Assembly (NCBI GenBank): GCA_903861195.1
Contig: CAIOTJ010000187.1
Coordinates: 1 to 54,740 of the forward strand
Direction of reading: 5' to 3'
Source: an uncultured Planctomycetaceae bacterium
GTDB lineage: Bacteria > Planctomycetota > Planctomycetia > Planctomycetales > Planctomycetaceae
DNA: 54,740 nt
In this document: piece by piece, positions 46,511 through 54,711 of the stretch
Layout of the letters: each line of letters starts with the position of its first letter
Position numbering within the stretch: the stretch's first letter is position 1
Position numbers and translations under genes: made by a program
The notes under the pieces: generated by a model
Told to the model about the DNA's origin: nothing
The model's input: the letters and a program-made list of their open reading frames with translations, nothing else
The model's database searches: none

Positions 46511-47905
46511 ATGAACCACGCCGGGGGACCATTCGCCGACACGCTCGCGGAAGCCCGTCAGATCCTCCGCCTCGGTACGCCGGCGATCTTCGCCCAACTC
46601 GCCTACTTCTCGATGCGGGTTGTCGACACCGTTATGGCGGGGCAACTCGGGCCCGAACCCCTGGCCGCCATCGCCCTCGGCAGCAGTCTCTGGATGCCCC
46701 TCGCGGTCATGGGGATGGGTGTGCTGCTCCCCGTCTCCCCCAGCGTCGCCCAGGCGGTGGGGGCCGAACGCATCGCCGACTGTGGACATTACCTGCGGCA
46801 GGGACTCTGGCTCAGCCAGGTCGTCGCCCTCGTTCTGGCCCTCGCGTTCGCCGCCTCGCCCCAGATCCTCGCACTGTTCGGGGTCGATCCGGCCTTGATC
46901 CCCCTTTCGTCGCAGTTCCTCATGTCGCTGAGCTGGGGACTTCCCGCCCGCATGGCGTTTGTCGTCCTGCGCGGATTCACCGAAGGCACGGGACACACCC
47001 GCCCGATTTTGTGGATCAGCATCGTCGGCACTCTCGCCAACATTGGCCTGAATGAACTGCTGATGTATGGGCACTGGGGCTTCCCGGCCCTCGGTGCCGT
47101 CGGCTGCGGTTACGCCACCGCGATCGTCGATGTGCTGATGGCCCTGCTGCTGGGGCTCTGGATCTCCTGGCATCCCGACCTCGCCCGTTACACCCCCTGG
47201 AGCCGGTGGGAATGGCCCCAGTGGAAACCCATCGTCCACTTCCTGGCCGTCGGGTTGCCCATCTCCGTCAGCCTGTTGATGGAGGTGAGCTGCTTTGGTG
47301 CGGCCGGATTGTTGTTGGGTCGTCTCGGACCGACCGTGGTCGCCGGTCACCAGATTGCCATGAATCTCGCCTCGCTCACCTTCATGGTTCCACTCGGCCT
47401 GTCGATTGCGATCAGCGTCCGGGTCGCCCAGTTCGTTGGCGGACACGAATTCGACCGCGCGCGACGGACAGGTCAGACCGGGGCCATGCTCTGCGGCGGC
47501 ATCATGCTGCTGGCCGCACTCGCCTTCTGGCTCGTTCCGCACCTGTTTGTCGGCTGTTATACCTCCGACGAAGAGGTACTGCGGCTTGGAAGTCAACTGC
47601 TGGTGCTGGCGGCCCTCTTTCAGTTCTTCGACGGCCTGCAGGTGGCGGCCACCGGTGCTCTACGGGGACTCAAGCAGACCCGTGGCACAATGGTTGTGAA
47701 CACCATCGCCTATTGGGGCCTGGGGCTGCCCCTCGGGGCCTGGCTGGGACTGCACTTGAAGTGGGGGGCCCCCGGGTTCTGGCTGGCCTTCAGCGTGGCC
47801 ATCGGGTTCGCCGCCGCATTGCTGAACTGGCAATTCCACCAGTACTTCGTCCGCCGGCCCGTAGTTTCGCCCCCCTCGGCACCGGCTGCACCGCTGCCAT
47901 CATGA
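46511..47905 (+). CDS. MATE-family multidrug/sodium-driven efflux transporter
   Basis: A 464-residue polytopic membrane protein with about twelve hydrophobic helices in two MATE repeats. The N-terminal ARQILRLGTPAIFAQLAYFS, RVVDTVMAGQLGPEPLAAIA and VLRGFTEGTGHTRPI in the middle, plus MEVSCFGAAGLLLGRLGPT in the second half, match the NorM-like subgroup. MATE proteins export cationic compounds with Na+ or H+ coupling; substrate cannot be read. ATG 46511 is chosen over the ATG 30 codons upstream because homology begins there. The stop overlaps the next gene (ATGA). Confidence 0.93.
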   Translation: MNHAGGPFADTLAEARQILRLGTPAIFAQLAYFSMRVVDTVMAGQLGPEPLAAIALGSSLWMPLAVMGMGVLLPVSPSVAQAVGAERIADCGHYLRQGLWLSQVVALVLALAFAASPQILALFGVDPALIPLSSQFLMSLSWGLPARMAFVVLRGFTEGTGHTRPILWISIVGTLANIGLNELLMYGHWGFPALGAVGCGYATAIVDVLMALLLGLWISWHPDLARYTPWSRWEWPQWKPIVHFLAVGLPISVSLLMEVSCFGAAGLLLGRLGPTVVAGHQIAMNLASLTFMVPLGLSIAISVRVAQFVGGHEFDRARRTGQTGAMLCGGIMLLAALAFWLVPHLFVGCYTSDEEVLRLGSQLLVLAALFQFFDGLQVAATGALRGLKQTRGTMVVNTIAYWGLGLPLGAWLGLHLKWGAPGFWLAFSVAIGFAAALLNWQFHQYFVRRPVVSPPSAPAAPLPS

Positions 47906-48810
47906 CCCCCGCCAGCCAGTTGACAACCCTGATCGAATGGGCCTGCGTGCTTGAGGTACAGGCTCCCAAGCCGGGCAATGTCCATCCGGGTGCCCGCTTC
48001 GACGATCTCGACTGGCGCGATTTCGTCCGTTCGGCCCACGCCATCGCTCCGGTCCTGGTCACGGCGGCCGACCGTGGCGTCGGCGCTGCCGTTCGCGATG
48101 CCGTGGCCGCCACGCGGCACGTCGCCCCCAGCAATACCAACCTGGGCATCGTGCTGCTGCTCGCTCCATTGGCGGCGGCCGCGGCCCGGGGGCCCCTCCG
48201 CACGCACCTCGCACCGGTCCTTGCCGGTCTGTCGCAGCAAGATGCCAGCTTCGTCTACGAGGCGATTCGTCTCGCGCAGCCCGGCGGTCTCGGGACAGCC
48301 CCCGAGGGAGACATCGCGGCAGCCCCGCCGGGAACGCTGCGCGAGATGATGCAGCTGGCGGCCCACCGCGACTCCATCGCCGCAGAATACACCCAGGGCT
48401 TCCCCATCACGCTCGACCTGGGGGTGCCCCAGTTGGTGGACCTCTGGCCAGACGGTCTGGCCGATCCCCGAGAGGCCATCGTCGGACTGCACCTCGAACT
48501 GCTGGCCCGCGTTCCCGACACCCTGATCGCCCGCAAGTGCGGTGCGGCGGTCGCGCGGGAAGCCGCCGACCGCGCTCGCGCGGTGCTCGCGCAAGGCGGG
48601 CCCGCCACCCCCGCGGGACGGGCGGAGTGCCAGCGGTTCGATGCCTGGTTGCGAGCGGATGGACATCGCCGCAATCCCGGGACCACCGCCGACCTGGTCG
48701 CCAGTTCGCTCTTCGCCTTCCTGCTGGCCCATCCCGATCGTCTCGACGTGCTCAACCCTCAATGGCGGCAGACCGACGACTCTGAAATCTCTGCGCGATC
48801 GTCCAACTGA
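47902..48810 (+). CDS. CitG/MdcB-like triphosphoribosyl-dephospho-CoA synthase homologue
   Basis: A 302-residue protein. EVQAPKPGNVHPGARFDDLDW, VAPSNTNLGIVLLLAPLAAA and the C-terminal RRNPGTTADLVASSLFA match the CitG/MdcB family, which forms the prosthetic-group precursor of citrate and malonate decarboxylase ACP from ATP and dephospho-CoA. The conserved His/Asn and GTTAD segments are intact. No citrate lyase or malonate decarboxylase genes are nearby, so another role is likely. Homologues also occur with tetrahydromethanopterin C1-transfer genes, which planctomycetes possess; that link is inference. It overlaps the MATE gene by 4 nt. Confidence 0.82.
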   Translation: MTPASQLTTLIEWACVLEVQAPKPGNVHPGARFDDLDWRDFVRSAHAIAPVLVTAADRGVGAAVRDAVAATRHVAPSNTNLGIVLLLAPLAAAAARGPLRTHLAPVLAGLSQQDASFVYEAIRLAQPGGLGTAPEGDIAAAPPGTLREMMQLAAHRDSIAAEYTQGFPITLDLGVPQLVDLWPDGLADPREAIVGLHLELLARVPDTLIARKCGAAVAREAADRARAVLAQGGPATPAGRAECQRFDAWLRADGHRRNPGTTADLVASSLFAFLLAHPDRLDVLNPQWRQTDDSEISARSSN

Positions 48811-48990
48811 CCGCCCTGTCTGCCCGAACCACCCAGACTGCCGCGCCCCGGCGAGTTCCGATTGACTCGATTGGCAATCCCGGATATTGGGAGGGACGCC
48901 GGGGGAGGCCCGCTGGAACGGATTCCGCGAAGGCTGGCCTGCAACCCCCAGGTTTGACCACCGTTGGACTCACGGAACAAGGAGGTTCCG

Positions 48991-50277
48991 TTGCCCTGGG
49001 TTATTGTCGCCGCCACCTTCGCCCTGTTCCAGGGATCGTTGATGCTGCTCTTCGCCTGGGAGCAGCGTCGGTTCCTGCGTTCGCGGGCTGCGGCCCCCCT
49101 GCCCGAGGGGCTGTTTCCCCCCGTGCGGCTGATTGTTCCCTGCCGGGGTGTCGACCCGCAAATGGAGTCGAACCTGCAGGCCCTTTTCGAACTCGATTAC
49201 CCCGATCTGGAACTCTGCTTCACCTTCGAATCGCTGGGCGATCCCGCGGCTGAGGTCATCACCCGCCTCAAGACGAAGTTCTCGTGTGCCGTGCGGATGG
49301 TCGAGGCCGGTCTGGCCCAGAATCGGGGCCAGAAAGTCCATAATCTCATGGCGGCGTGCCGGGAGCCCCGGGACGACCGCGAGATCTACGCCTTCGTCGA
49401 TTCCGATGCACGTCCCCATCGGGAATGGCTCAAGCGGATGGTGCACCGGCTGGAGAGCCGCAAGGTGGCCGCGGTCACCGGCTACCGTTGGTATTCCCCC
49501 CCGGCGGGAAATTGGCCCGGCCGGGTGATTTCGGCCCTCAACAACACCGTCCTGGGAGTCCTGGGGCCGCACGGCTTTAACCTGGCCTGGGGAGGGGCCT
49601 GGGCGATTCGCTACGATACCTTCCGCCAGATCGGGCTTCCCCAGGCGTGGAGCGGCAGCCTCAGCGACGATCTCATCGTCAGCCGGCAGCTCCAGGCTCA
49701 CCAGTTGAAACTGGCCTTCGAACCGCACGCTCTCGTCGTCTCCCCCGCCGTTTTTTCATGGGGTGGGGTCGCCGAATTCCTGCGGCGGCAGTTTCTCGTC
49801 GTGCGGAACTACACCCCGCGCTGGTGGCATCTCGCCTTCTGGGGAGGTGCCCTCGCGCAACTTTCGTTCTGGGGGCTGACCGCCGCAGTGGCGGGTGCCG
49901 GTCTCCGCGGGGGACCGGTCGGCTGGCCGGGTCTCGCCCTGCTGGCAGTCTACCTGCTGGGAGTGATCCGCTGGAACTGGACTCTGGCCGGGACTCGCCC
50001 CTTCATCCGCTCGAACCATGCCGAGTACGACGTGGTCGCCCGCCTCAATGTCTGGTTGTGGCCCCTCGTGGGCCTGGCCACCTGGTGCGCCGTCGCTTCG
50101 GCCGCCTGGGGCAAGACCATTGTCTGGCGGGGCATTCACTACTCGATGGATTCCGCCAACTCGACCCGGGTGCTGCACCACGCTGGCCAGACCCCGCCAG
50201 CCAGTGCACCGCCCGCAATTGGACCGGTCCCGTACAGCAATCTCGTTGCTTCTTCTTCCGCGCGGCGGGCGGCCTGA
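48991..50277 (+). CDS. GT2/GT21-type ceramide-glucosyltransferase-like membrane glycosyltransferase
   Basis: A 428-residue glycosyltransferase starting at TTG 48991, with AAGGAGG at 48979-48985, five bases before it. An N-terminal helix (WVIVAATFALFQGSLMLLF) is followed by a GT-A domain: VRLIVPCRGVD, FVDSDARPHREWL (DxD), GGAWAIR, and SGSLSDDLIVSRQL (catalytic Asp). RRQFLVVRNYTPRWW is the (Q/R)xxRW-like motif. Two to three C-terminal membrane helices complete the GT21/HpnI-like layout. HpnI and ceramide glucosyltransferases act on membrane lipids. The adjacent gene is a radical SAM protein. An upstream TTG at 48964 is in frame but has no good ribosome-binding site. Confidence 0.84.
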   Translation: MPWVIVAATFALFQGSLMLLFAWEQRRFLRSRAAAPLPEGLFPPVRLIVPCRGVDPQMESNLQALFELDYPDLELCFTFESLGDPAAEVITRLKTKFSCAVRMVEAGLAQNRGQKVHNLMAACREPRDDREIYAFVDSDARPHREWLKRMVHRLESRKVAAVTGYRWYSPPAGNWPGRVISALNNTVLGVLGPHGFNLAWGGAWAIRYDTFRQIGLPQAWSGSLSDDLIVSRQLQAHQLKLAFEPHALVVSPAVFSWGGVAEFLRRQFLVVRNYTPRWWHLAFWGGALAQLSFWGLTAAVAGAGLRGGPVGWPGLALLAVYLLGVIRWNWTLAGTRPFIRSNHAEYDVVARLNVWLWPLVGLATWCAVASAAWGKTIVWRGIHYSMDSANSTRVLHHAGQTPPASAPPAIGPVPYSNLVASSSARRAA

Positions 50278-50360
50278 AACGGTCAGCCGTTCTTCCTGTT
50301 GCTTCTGCTGTCACTCCCCACCTGCGACGCGACTCCACTCGTCTCACCCGGATTCCAACC

Positions 50361-51869
50361 ATGCACATCATTCTCTGGGACACCCGACACGGCGGCGCCT
50401 TCAAGGATTTCGCCGGCGGTTTCGGCGTGGGCCAATTCCGTGGCCACGGATTCCGCGAGAAGCTCATCGAGCGGCAATACACCAACGACTTCCGGGCCCC
50501 TCCCCTCGCGTTTGGCTACCTCGCGGCTGGCTTTCGCGAACGGGGCCATACCGTTGAGTACGCTCTCGAACAGGCCCAGTTGCCAGCGGCCGATCTCTAC
50601 CTGCTCAACCCGGCCCTGATGACGCTGCCCCACGAGCTGGAGACGATTGCCGAGATCAACCGGCGTCATCCGCAGACGCAGGTGGTGGTCGTGGGCCAGG
50701 TCGCCAGCACGATGGCCGAGAGTTTCGCCGGGCTCAATTGCCGGGTGCTGCAGGGAGAACCCGAGCAGTTGCTGTGGAAACTCGACGAGGTGCTGCAGAC
50801 CAACCAGCAGGTGCAGTCGATCGGCACCGTGGCGAATCTCGACAGTCTTCCCTTTCCCGACTGGTCGGTCTTCCCCTATCAGAAGTTCCGGGTGGGGTAT
50901 GACTTCTGGAAGTTCCCCACCGCCTATATCCAGTCGAGCCGGGGCTGCACGCTCAGTTGCTCATACTGCCCCTACATCATCCTCGAGAACAAGGTGCGCA
51001 CCCGCTCGGCCGGACTGGTGGGCGAAGAACTGCGGCGTGGGATGGACCTGTATGGGTTCCAATCGTTCAAGTTCCGCGACCCGCTGTTCGGGGCGAAGAA
51101 GAAGCACCTGCAGGAAGTGGCCGCGGAGATCGGCCGACTCCCCCGCAAGATCCAGTTTTCAGTCGAGTCGCGCATCGAGCACCTCACCCGTGAAACGCTC
51201 GAAATGCTGCGTGATGTCGGGCTGACCAGTGTCACCGTGGGAATCGAAACCCCCAGCCGCGACACCCTGGTGAAATACAAGCGGGCGCCGGTGAAGGGAG
51301 ACAAGCAGGGGCAGTTTGTCGACCTGTGCCGGGGGTTGGGAATTCGCGTCGTCTCGGGCTTCATGATCGGCTTTCCGGAAGACACCCGGCAGAGCATCCG
51401 CGAGGTGCTGCGGTATGCCAAGCAGGTCAATCCCTATGCCGCGAATTTCAATGTCTGCACCCCGTATCCCGGGACGGGGTTCATCAGCGAGATCCAGGAC
51501 AAGATCGCCTCGCGCGACTGGAGCCGGTACGACGTCTACACTCCCAATCTGAAGTACGAGCACCTCACGACCGAAGAGGTGGTCGAGCTGCATCGGGACT
51601 GTTTCCGGCAATATTACTGGCGGTGGGCGTGGCTGCGGGGGAACTGGCAATTCCTGTTACCCCGCCTGAACGCCGCCGTCGCCGGGCTGGCCTCGTGGTT
51701 CCAGCCCGGGGCCGACGCCAACCCGGCGGCCAACCCTCCGGCGGCGTCAGAACCGGCGGCCAGTTCACCCTCGGGAGCCTCGGCGAATCTGCTGCCGATC
51801 GTTGAAAGCAACACCCGGCAGGCGGACGCCTGCAGTGGTTCCCCCGCGGCCCCCCGCAAGGCGGCCTGA
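50361..51869 (+). CDS. B12-binding-domain radical SAM protein
   Basis: A 502-residue protein. Residues 1-180 look like a cobalamin-binding (B12-BD) Rossmann domain: PPLAFGYLAAGFRERGHTVEYA, LYLLNPALMTLP, TQVVVVGQVAS. The radical SAM cluster motif is SSRGCTLSCSYCPY (CxxxCxxC), followed by FKFRDPLFGAKKKHL, FSVESRIEHLTRETL and VVSGFMIGFPEDTR, typical of the BchE-like/Elp3 class. The last ~80 residues are low-complexity Ala/Pro/Ser. ATG 50361 is the first codon matching the domain. It starts 83 bases after the glycosyltransferase. HpnJ-like roles in lipid (hopanoid-type) modification are possible, but N-terminal similarity to HpnJ is not evident. Confidence 0.83.
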   Translation: MHIILWDTRHGGAFKDFAGGFGVGQFRGHGFREKLIERQYTNDFRAPPLAFGYLAAGFRERGHTVEYALEQAQLPAADLYLLNPALMTLPHELETIAEINRRHPQTQVVVVGQVASTMAESFAGLNCRVLQGEPEQLLWKLDEVLQTNQQVQSIGTVANLDSLPFPDWSVFPYQKFRVGYDFWKFPTAYIQSSRGCTLSCSYCPYIILENKVRTRSAGLVGEELRRGMDLYGFQSFKFRDPLFGAKKKHLQEVAAEIGRLPRKIQFSVESRIEHLTRETLEMLRDVGLTSVTVGIETPSRDTLVKYKRAPVKGDKQGQFVDLCRGLGIRVVSGFMIGFPEDTRQSIREVLRYAKQVNPYAANFNVCTPYPGTGFISEIQDKIASRDWSRYDVYTPNLKYEHLTTEEVVELHRDCFRQYYWRWAWLRGNWQFLLPRLNAAVAGLASWFQPGADANPAANPPAASEPAASSPSGASANLLPIVESNTRQADACSGSPAAPRKAA

Positions 51870-51936
51870 GACCGGAATGGGCAGGCGCAGTTGGCCCCCC
51901 GTGGAGAATTCCCGGGGGGTGCCGACCGTGGGGCCG

Positions 51937-51973
51937 CTCCCGGAGGCAACCCTGCCTGGGGGAGGGGTTTTTG
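51937..51973 (+). terminator. Rho-independent terminator after the radical SAM gene
   Basis: CTCCCGGAGGCA (51937-51948) pairs with TGCCTGGGGGAG (51953-51964) apart from two G-G mismatches, around an ACCC loop, and is followed by GGGTTTTTG. Confidence 0.72.
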
Positions 51974-52014
51974 TAGTAAAAACCAGTCTTTCCACAACGA
52001 GCGATCTCCCTCGC

Positions 52015-52042
52015 TTGCCTTTCGGCGGTCACCTGTTAGAAT
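52015..52042 (+). promoter_or_regulatory. Promoter of tRNA-Arg
   Basis: TTGCCT (52015-52020), a 16-base spacer and TAGAAT (52037-52042) precede the tRNA by 11 bases, placing the start about five bases upstream of the mature 5' end. Confidence 0.6.
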
Positions 52043-52053
52043 CTTGGACAGAC

Positions 52054-52126
<73 letters not shown>

Positions 52127-52135
52127 CTTCAGACG

Positions 52136-52177
52136 AAAGCCCGACTGAACCAGTGTTTGTTGGTTCAGTCGGGCTTT
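52136..52177 (+). terminator. Terminator of tRNA-Arg
   Basis: A perfect 17-bp inverted repeat (52136-52152 with 52161-52177) around the 8-base loop GTGTTTGT, starting AAAGCCCGACTG and ending CAGTCGGGCTTT, followed by a GTTGTTTG tail. It begins ten bases after the tRNA. Confidence 0.88.
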
Positions 52178-52374
52178 GTTGTTTGCTGCCTAGCGGTTTG
52201 CCATCGAAACAAACAGGGATTGTGATCGATGGATGGAGATGAAGTCGTTGGCGACGCATCCGGGGGTGTGTGATGCCGGCACGGAAATCGCTTCCGATGT
52301 GGGCTCGATCGCGAATTCCCCAATCGGGCTTACGTTCCACGACCCTCCTGCACACTCCAACCGCCCGACCGAAA

Positions 52375-52478
52375 CATTCCTGAAGGGAATGCATACCCTA
52401 GCCCGGGGTTGCCAAGCGGAGCGCCGGCTACCCCGGGTCCGCGCACCCAAGAGCGCTTCATTCCTGAAGGGAATGCAT
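52375..52478. repeat. Composite hairpin repeat, copy A
   Basis: Two identical 20-base boxes (52375-52394 and 52459-52478, core CATTCC-TGAAG-GGAATG, a 6-bp hairpin) flank a larger imperfect hairpin CCCGGGGTTGCC (52402-52413)/GGCTACCCCGGG (52426-52437). Order is small hairpin, CTAG, large hairpin, small hairpin. Copy B at 52609-52707 has the same plan inverted. Confidence 0.75.
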
Positions 52479-52603
52479 ATGGGGACCTGGCTTCGACGCG
52501 GCTCGTGAAAACGATCCTCCAAAGAGACCGCGCCATGCCTCGCGGTCCATACGCTCCAGGCCCCACGCAATCCGCTGCCCCGCGCGGTCACCCCATCTCA
52601 GGC

Positions 52604-53065
52604 CTATGCAATCCCTACAGGATTGAGTTCTGTCTGGGGCTCGTCACCCGGGGTAGCCACGTGCCGTGGCAACCCCGGGCTAGGATCTGCAAGACCTTCA
52701 GGCTTGCTCCGAGCCGGATGCGAGCCCGTCAGGTCAACCCCGCCCACCTCTGTCAGCCATGCTTCCAGCGCAATCGGCAAATTGACACAAAGGTAGCTGA
52801 GTTCGGTGCAGCAGTCCTCAAGGCCAACTTCCGGAGCGTGGACCGGGCCCCGGGGATTCACAAACCGATATTCCTGACGGCTCAGATCTTCGGCAATCCG
52901 TTTCAGTTGATCCCCGGCTCTGCGCATCATGTGTCTCGCGAAATCCAATGCCTCCGATCGGAAGGTCGCGTTGCTGAGCCGATACGCTTGAGCCATCAGT
53001 TCTGCCCGCTTCAAATGGAAGTCTCGGAGTGGCCATTCGGATTCAACTCCGCCAACTGGTATCAT
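52604..53065 (-). CDS. Hypothetical helical protein whose C-terminal ~35 residues are read from repeat copy B
   Basis: A 153-residue protein (ATG 53065; open frame extends to 53119). Residues ~10-115 look like a real domain: RDFHLKRAELMAQAYRLSN, EALDFARHMMRRAGDQLKRI, CCTELSYLCVNLPIALEAWL suggest a four-helix-bundle-like protein, remotely like 23S intervening-sequence proteins, but I cannot place it. From about residue 120 the sequence (KPEGLAD, PSPGLPRHVATPG, LNPVGIA) is the translation of repeat copy B, hairpin by hairpin, and ends at a TAG inside it. The element appears to have replaced or extended the original C-terminus. No Shine-Dalgarno of note. Function unknown. Confidence 0.55.
   Translation of the reverse strand: MIPVGGVESEWPLRDFHLKRAELMAQAYRLSNATFRSEALDFARHMMRRAGDQLKRIAEDLSRQEYRFVNPRGPVHAPEVGLEDCCTELSYLCVNLPIALEAWLTEVGGVDLTGSHPARSKPEGLADPSPGLPRHVATPGDEPQTELNPVGIA
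52609..52707. repeat. Composite hairpin repeat, copy B (inverted relative to copy A)
   Basis: Small hairpin CAATCC-CTACA-GGATTG (52609-52625), large hairpin CCCGGGGTAGCC (52647-52658)/GGCAACCCCGGG (52668-52679) followed by CTAGG, and small hairpin GCAAG...CTTGC (52689-52707). The large hairpin arms and CTAGG match copy A on the opposite strand, while the small-hairpin stems differ in sequence but keep the fold. Confidence 0.72.
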
Positions 53066-53252
53066 CGTTACACTCCAACTTGGTCCCGCTCTGGCAACAA
53101 TCCCCCGAGTGCACCTCATTCTCCACCTTGTCGTGATACGACGGGTTTCGCAAGAAACAGTGGCAAATCAACTCTTCGTGGGGCGACGACAAGAATGAAA
53201 CGCGGTCTTGGAAAACCCCGCTATGAATGGCAAGTAAATTCACAGCATGCGC

Positions 53253-53951
53253 TTACATTTCGATGGAAAATGTCAGTGGCATATGGTCACTCCATTCGAG
53301 CCAGTCTTCGTGCTTTCCGACCTCCACAAGACCAACGGTTTTCAAGCATGATGAGGCAAAAGCGTGGTCAACATGATAGGCACGCGTGATATCATGTCGG
53401 TGATACAGCGTCGGCCGGGATTCCTGCCCCTGAAGTTCGCCGAAATGAGTGTGATAAACGCTCCTGGCACCGAGTTCGTCCAGTTCCCGAACAACGTCGC
53501 CGTGGTTCCACCAGCGATCCCAGAGATCCCAGCGGGCATTGCTGTTCCAGTCGCCGCCAATGACAAAAGTGTCTGCAGCCAAACGCTCCTTGTGCAATTG
53601 CAGGTATTTCCAAAGTTGGCCGATGTACTCAAAAGTTGGTGATTGAGCCTGTTTGGTCCAGACTGCCAGCAGCAGCAGATCCAGTCCAACCCGACAGGGA
53701 AGAAACATCTGCAGACCTTTGTCGTCCCAATCCAGTCTCGTCAAGGTTTGCCCGCTGGGGGAAAACACGCCCAGACCACGATTCTTGTTCTGGCCATGCC
53801 ATAAGTATTGACCGGCCCATTCCCGATACGCCATCGACGATCGAGCGGGGTCTTCACACTCGGCGATCACCAAGATATCTGCTTCAAGCCGGTCGATCGC
53901 CGCGGTCTTCGTGCGTAACGATCCATGGCAGTTCCAGATCGCGATCTTCAT
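53253..53951 (-). CDS. Endonuclease/exonuclease/phosphatase (EEP) family protein
   Basis: A 232-residue EEP-fold phosphoesterase. The catalytic set is visible: MKIAIWNCHG (Asn), ILVIAECEDP (metal-binding Glu), VIGGDWNSN (Asp and Asn) and the terminal LEWSDHMPLTF (Asp-His pair). Members hydrolyse phosphodiester or phosphomonoester bonds in DNA, RNA, lipids or inositides. ATG 53951 begins the family motif; TTG 53966 is in frame. No signal peptide, so cytoplasmic. It lies in the accessory-looking end of the window, with lower GC than the neighbours to the left. Substrate unknown. Confidence 0.88.
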   Translation of the reverse strand: MKIAIWNCHGSLRTKTAAIDRLEADILVIAECEDPARSSMAYREWAGQYLWHGQNKNRGLGVFSPSGQTLTRLDWDDKGLQMFLPCRVGLDLLLLAVWTKQAQSPTFEYIGQLWKYLQLHKERLAADTFVIGGDWNSNARWDLWDRWWNHGDVVRELDELGARSVYHTHFGELQGQESRPTLYHRHDITRAYHVDHAFASSCLKTVGLVEVGKHEDWLEWSDHMPLTFSIEM

Positions 53952-54399
53952 TTGCTGTGTGATCAAGACTGTGGGTTGTTGTTGTCACTTCAAGCTGGTC
54001 ACAGTCGTAGCCCGAAATGGTCATGTGGCCAGTGGGTGCGTAATCTCCGGAGACGGCTGCTAGCCGATTTAGAGGGTTCTTTATTCTCGCCGATTGATGC
54101 GTGTGGGGAAATCAGCTGACCTTTCCAATCCCGGTAGGAAGCCTATCTGCCCATTGCCCGGGGCATTCAGTGTTAGAGATTTCCGCTTGAATGAGACGTC
54201 TCTTGTCGTTGAGGTGATTCGGCAGGTGGTGCATTGGATTTGCAACGCAGCTCAATGATCAGTTCAGTGTGAATTCGCTCCTCAGGCTTCGCTGTGTTAT
54301 TCTCGTTTAAAACACATTTTCGCCATGTTTCGGACATTACGCTGTCTGGAGGGGTTTCGCGTTTGGGGTGAAGGAATTACGGAACAGAAGGGGGCTGAC
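53952..54399. other. Gene-free AT-richer region
   Basis: About 450 bases upstream of both the EEP gene and the last gene. It contains the imperfect palindrome GTGTTATTCTCG...TTTAAAACAC near 54293-54314 and presumably divergent promoters. I see no coding sequence, RNA gene or repeat copy here. Confidence 0.4.
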
Positions 54400-54711
54400 A
54401 TGACCGAGAAATCCCACGCGGGGTCGGCGGGCCAAACATCCCTGCAGCAGCAGTTGGACCGGCAGATTGCCGAGTTGGAAGAGCGCTACCAGATCCGATC
54501 CGACAGATACTGCGGGTTGACCCCGGCGAAAATCAGCCGGGCGGTGATCGCCTGCCCCAGCGGCCCGCGTCGCCCGGGAGAGCCGGTGGGTTACTGGCCC
54601 GCCCGTTCGGAGGAAACCCGCACGGAGTGGCTGCCTGCCGAGTAGGGACCATCGGCCGACATCGAGCGTCTGCGGGTGATCGTCGAGTTCATCGAGCACC
54701 GGCTGTCATAG
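54400..54711 (+). pseudogene. Short hypothetical protein interrupted by an in-frame TAG
   Basis: ATG 54400 has AGGGGG six bases upstream and opens an 81-residue frame: a helical QQQLDRQIAELEERYQIRS segment, CGLTPAKISRAVIACPSGP, and WPARSEETRTEWLPAE ending at TAG 54643-54645. In the same frame the reading continues with good coding character (GPSADIERLRVIVEFIEHRLS) to a second TAG at 54709-54711. One substitution (for example CAG to TAG) would explain it. No family recognised. A start at 54325 is in frame but weaker. Confidence 0.5.

Noticed and set aside
48964-48990. TTG 48964 as glycosyltransferase start
   Set aside because: The perfect AAGGAGG at 48979-48985 sits five bases before TTG 48991, which is the better start.
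49647-50360. Apparent N-terminal extension of the radical SAM protein
   Set aside because: It is an out-of-frame reading of the glycosyltransferase gene; B12-domain homology starts at ATG 50361.
52375-52478. CRISPR array (two identical 20-base boxes)
   Set aside because: Only two copies, the 64-base spacer itself contains a palindrome, and no cas gene is near. It fits a hairpin repeat element better.
52190-52591. Minus-strand open frame downstream of the tRNA
   Set aside because: Most of it is translation of repeat copy A (ICIPFRN twice) and flanks; no start signal or homology.
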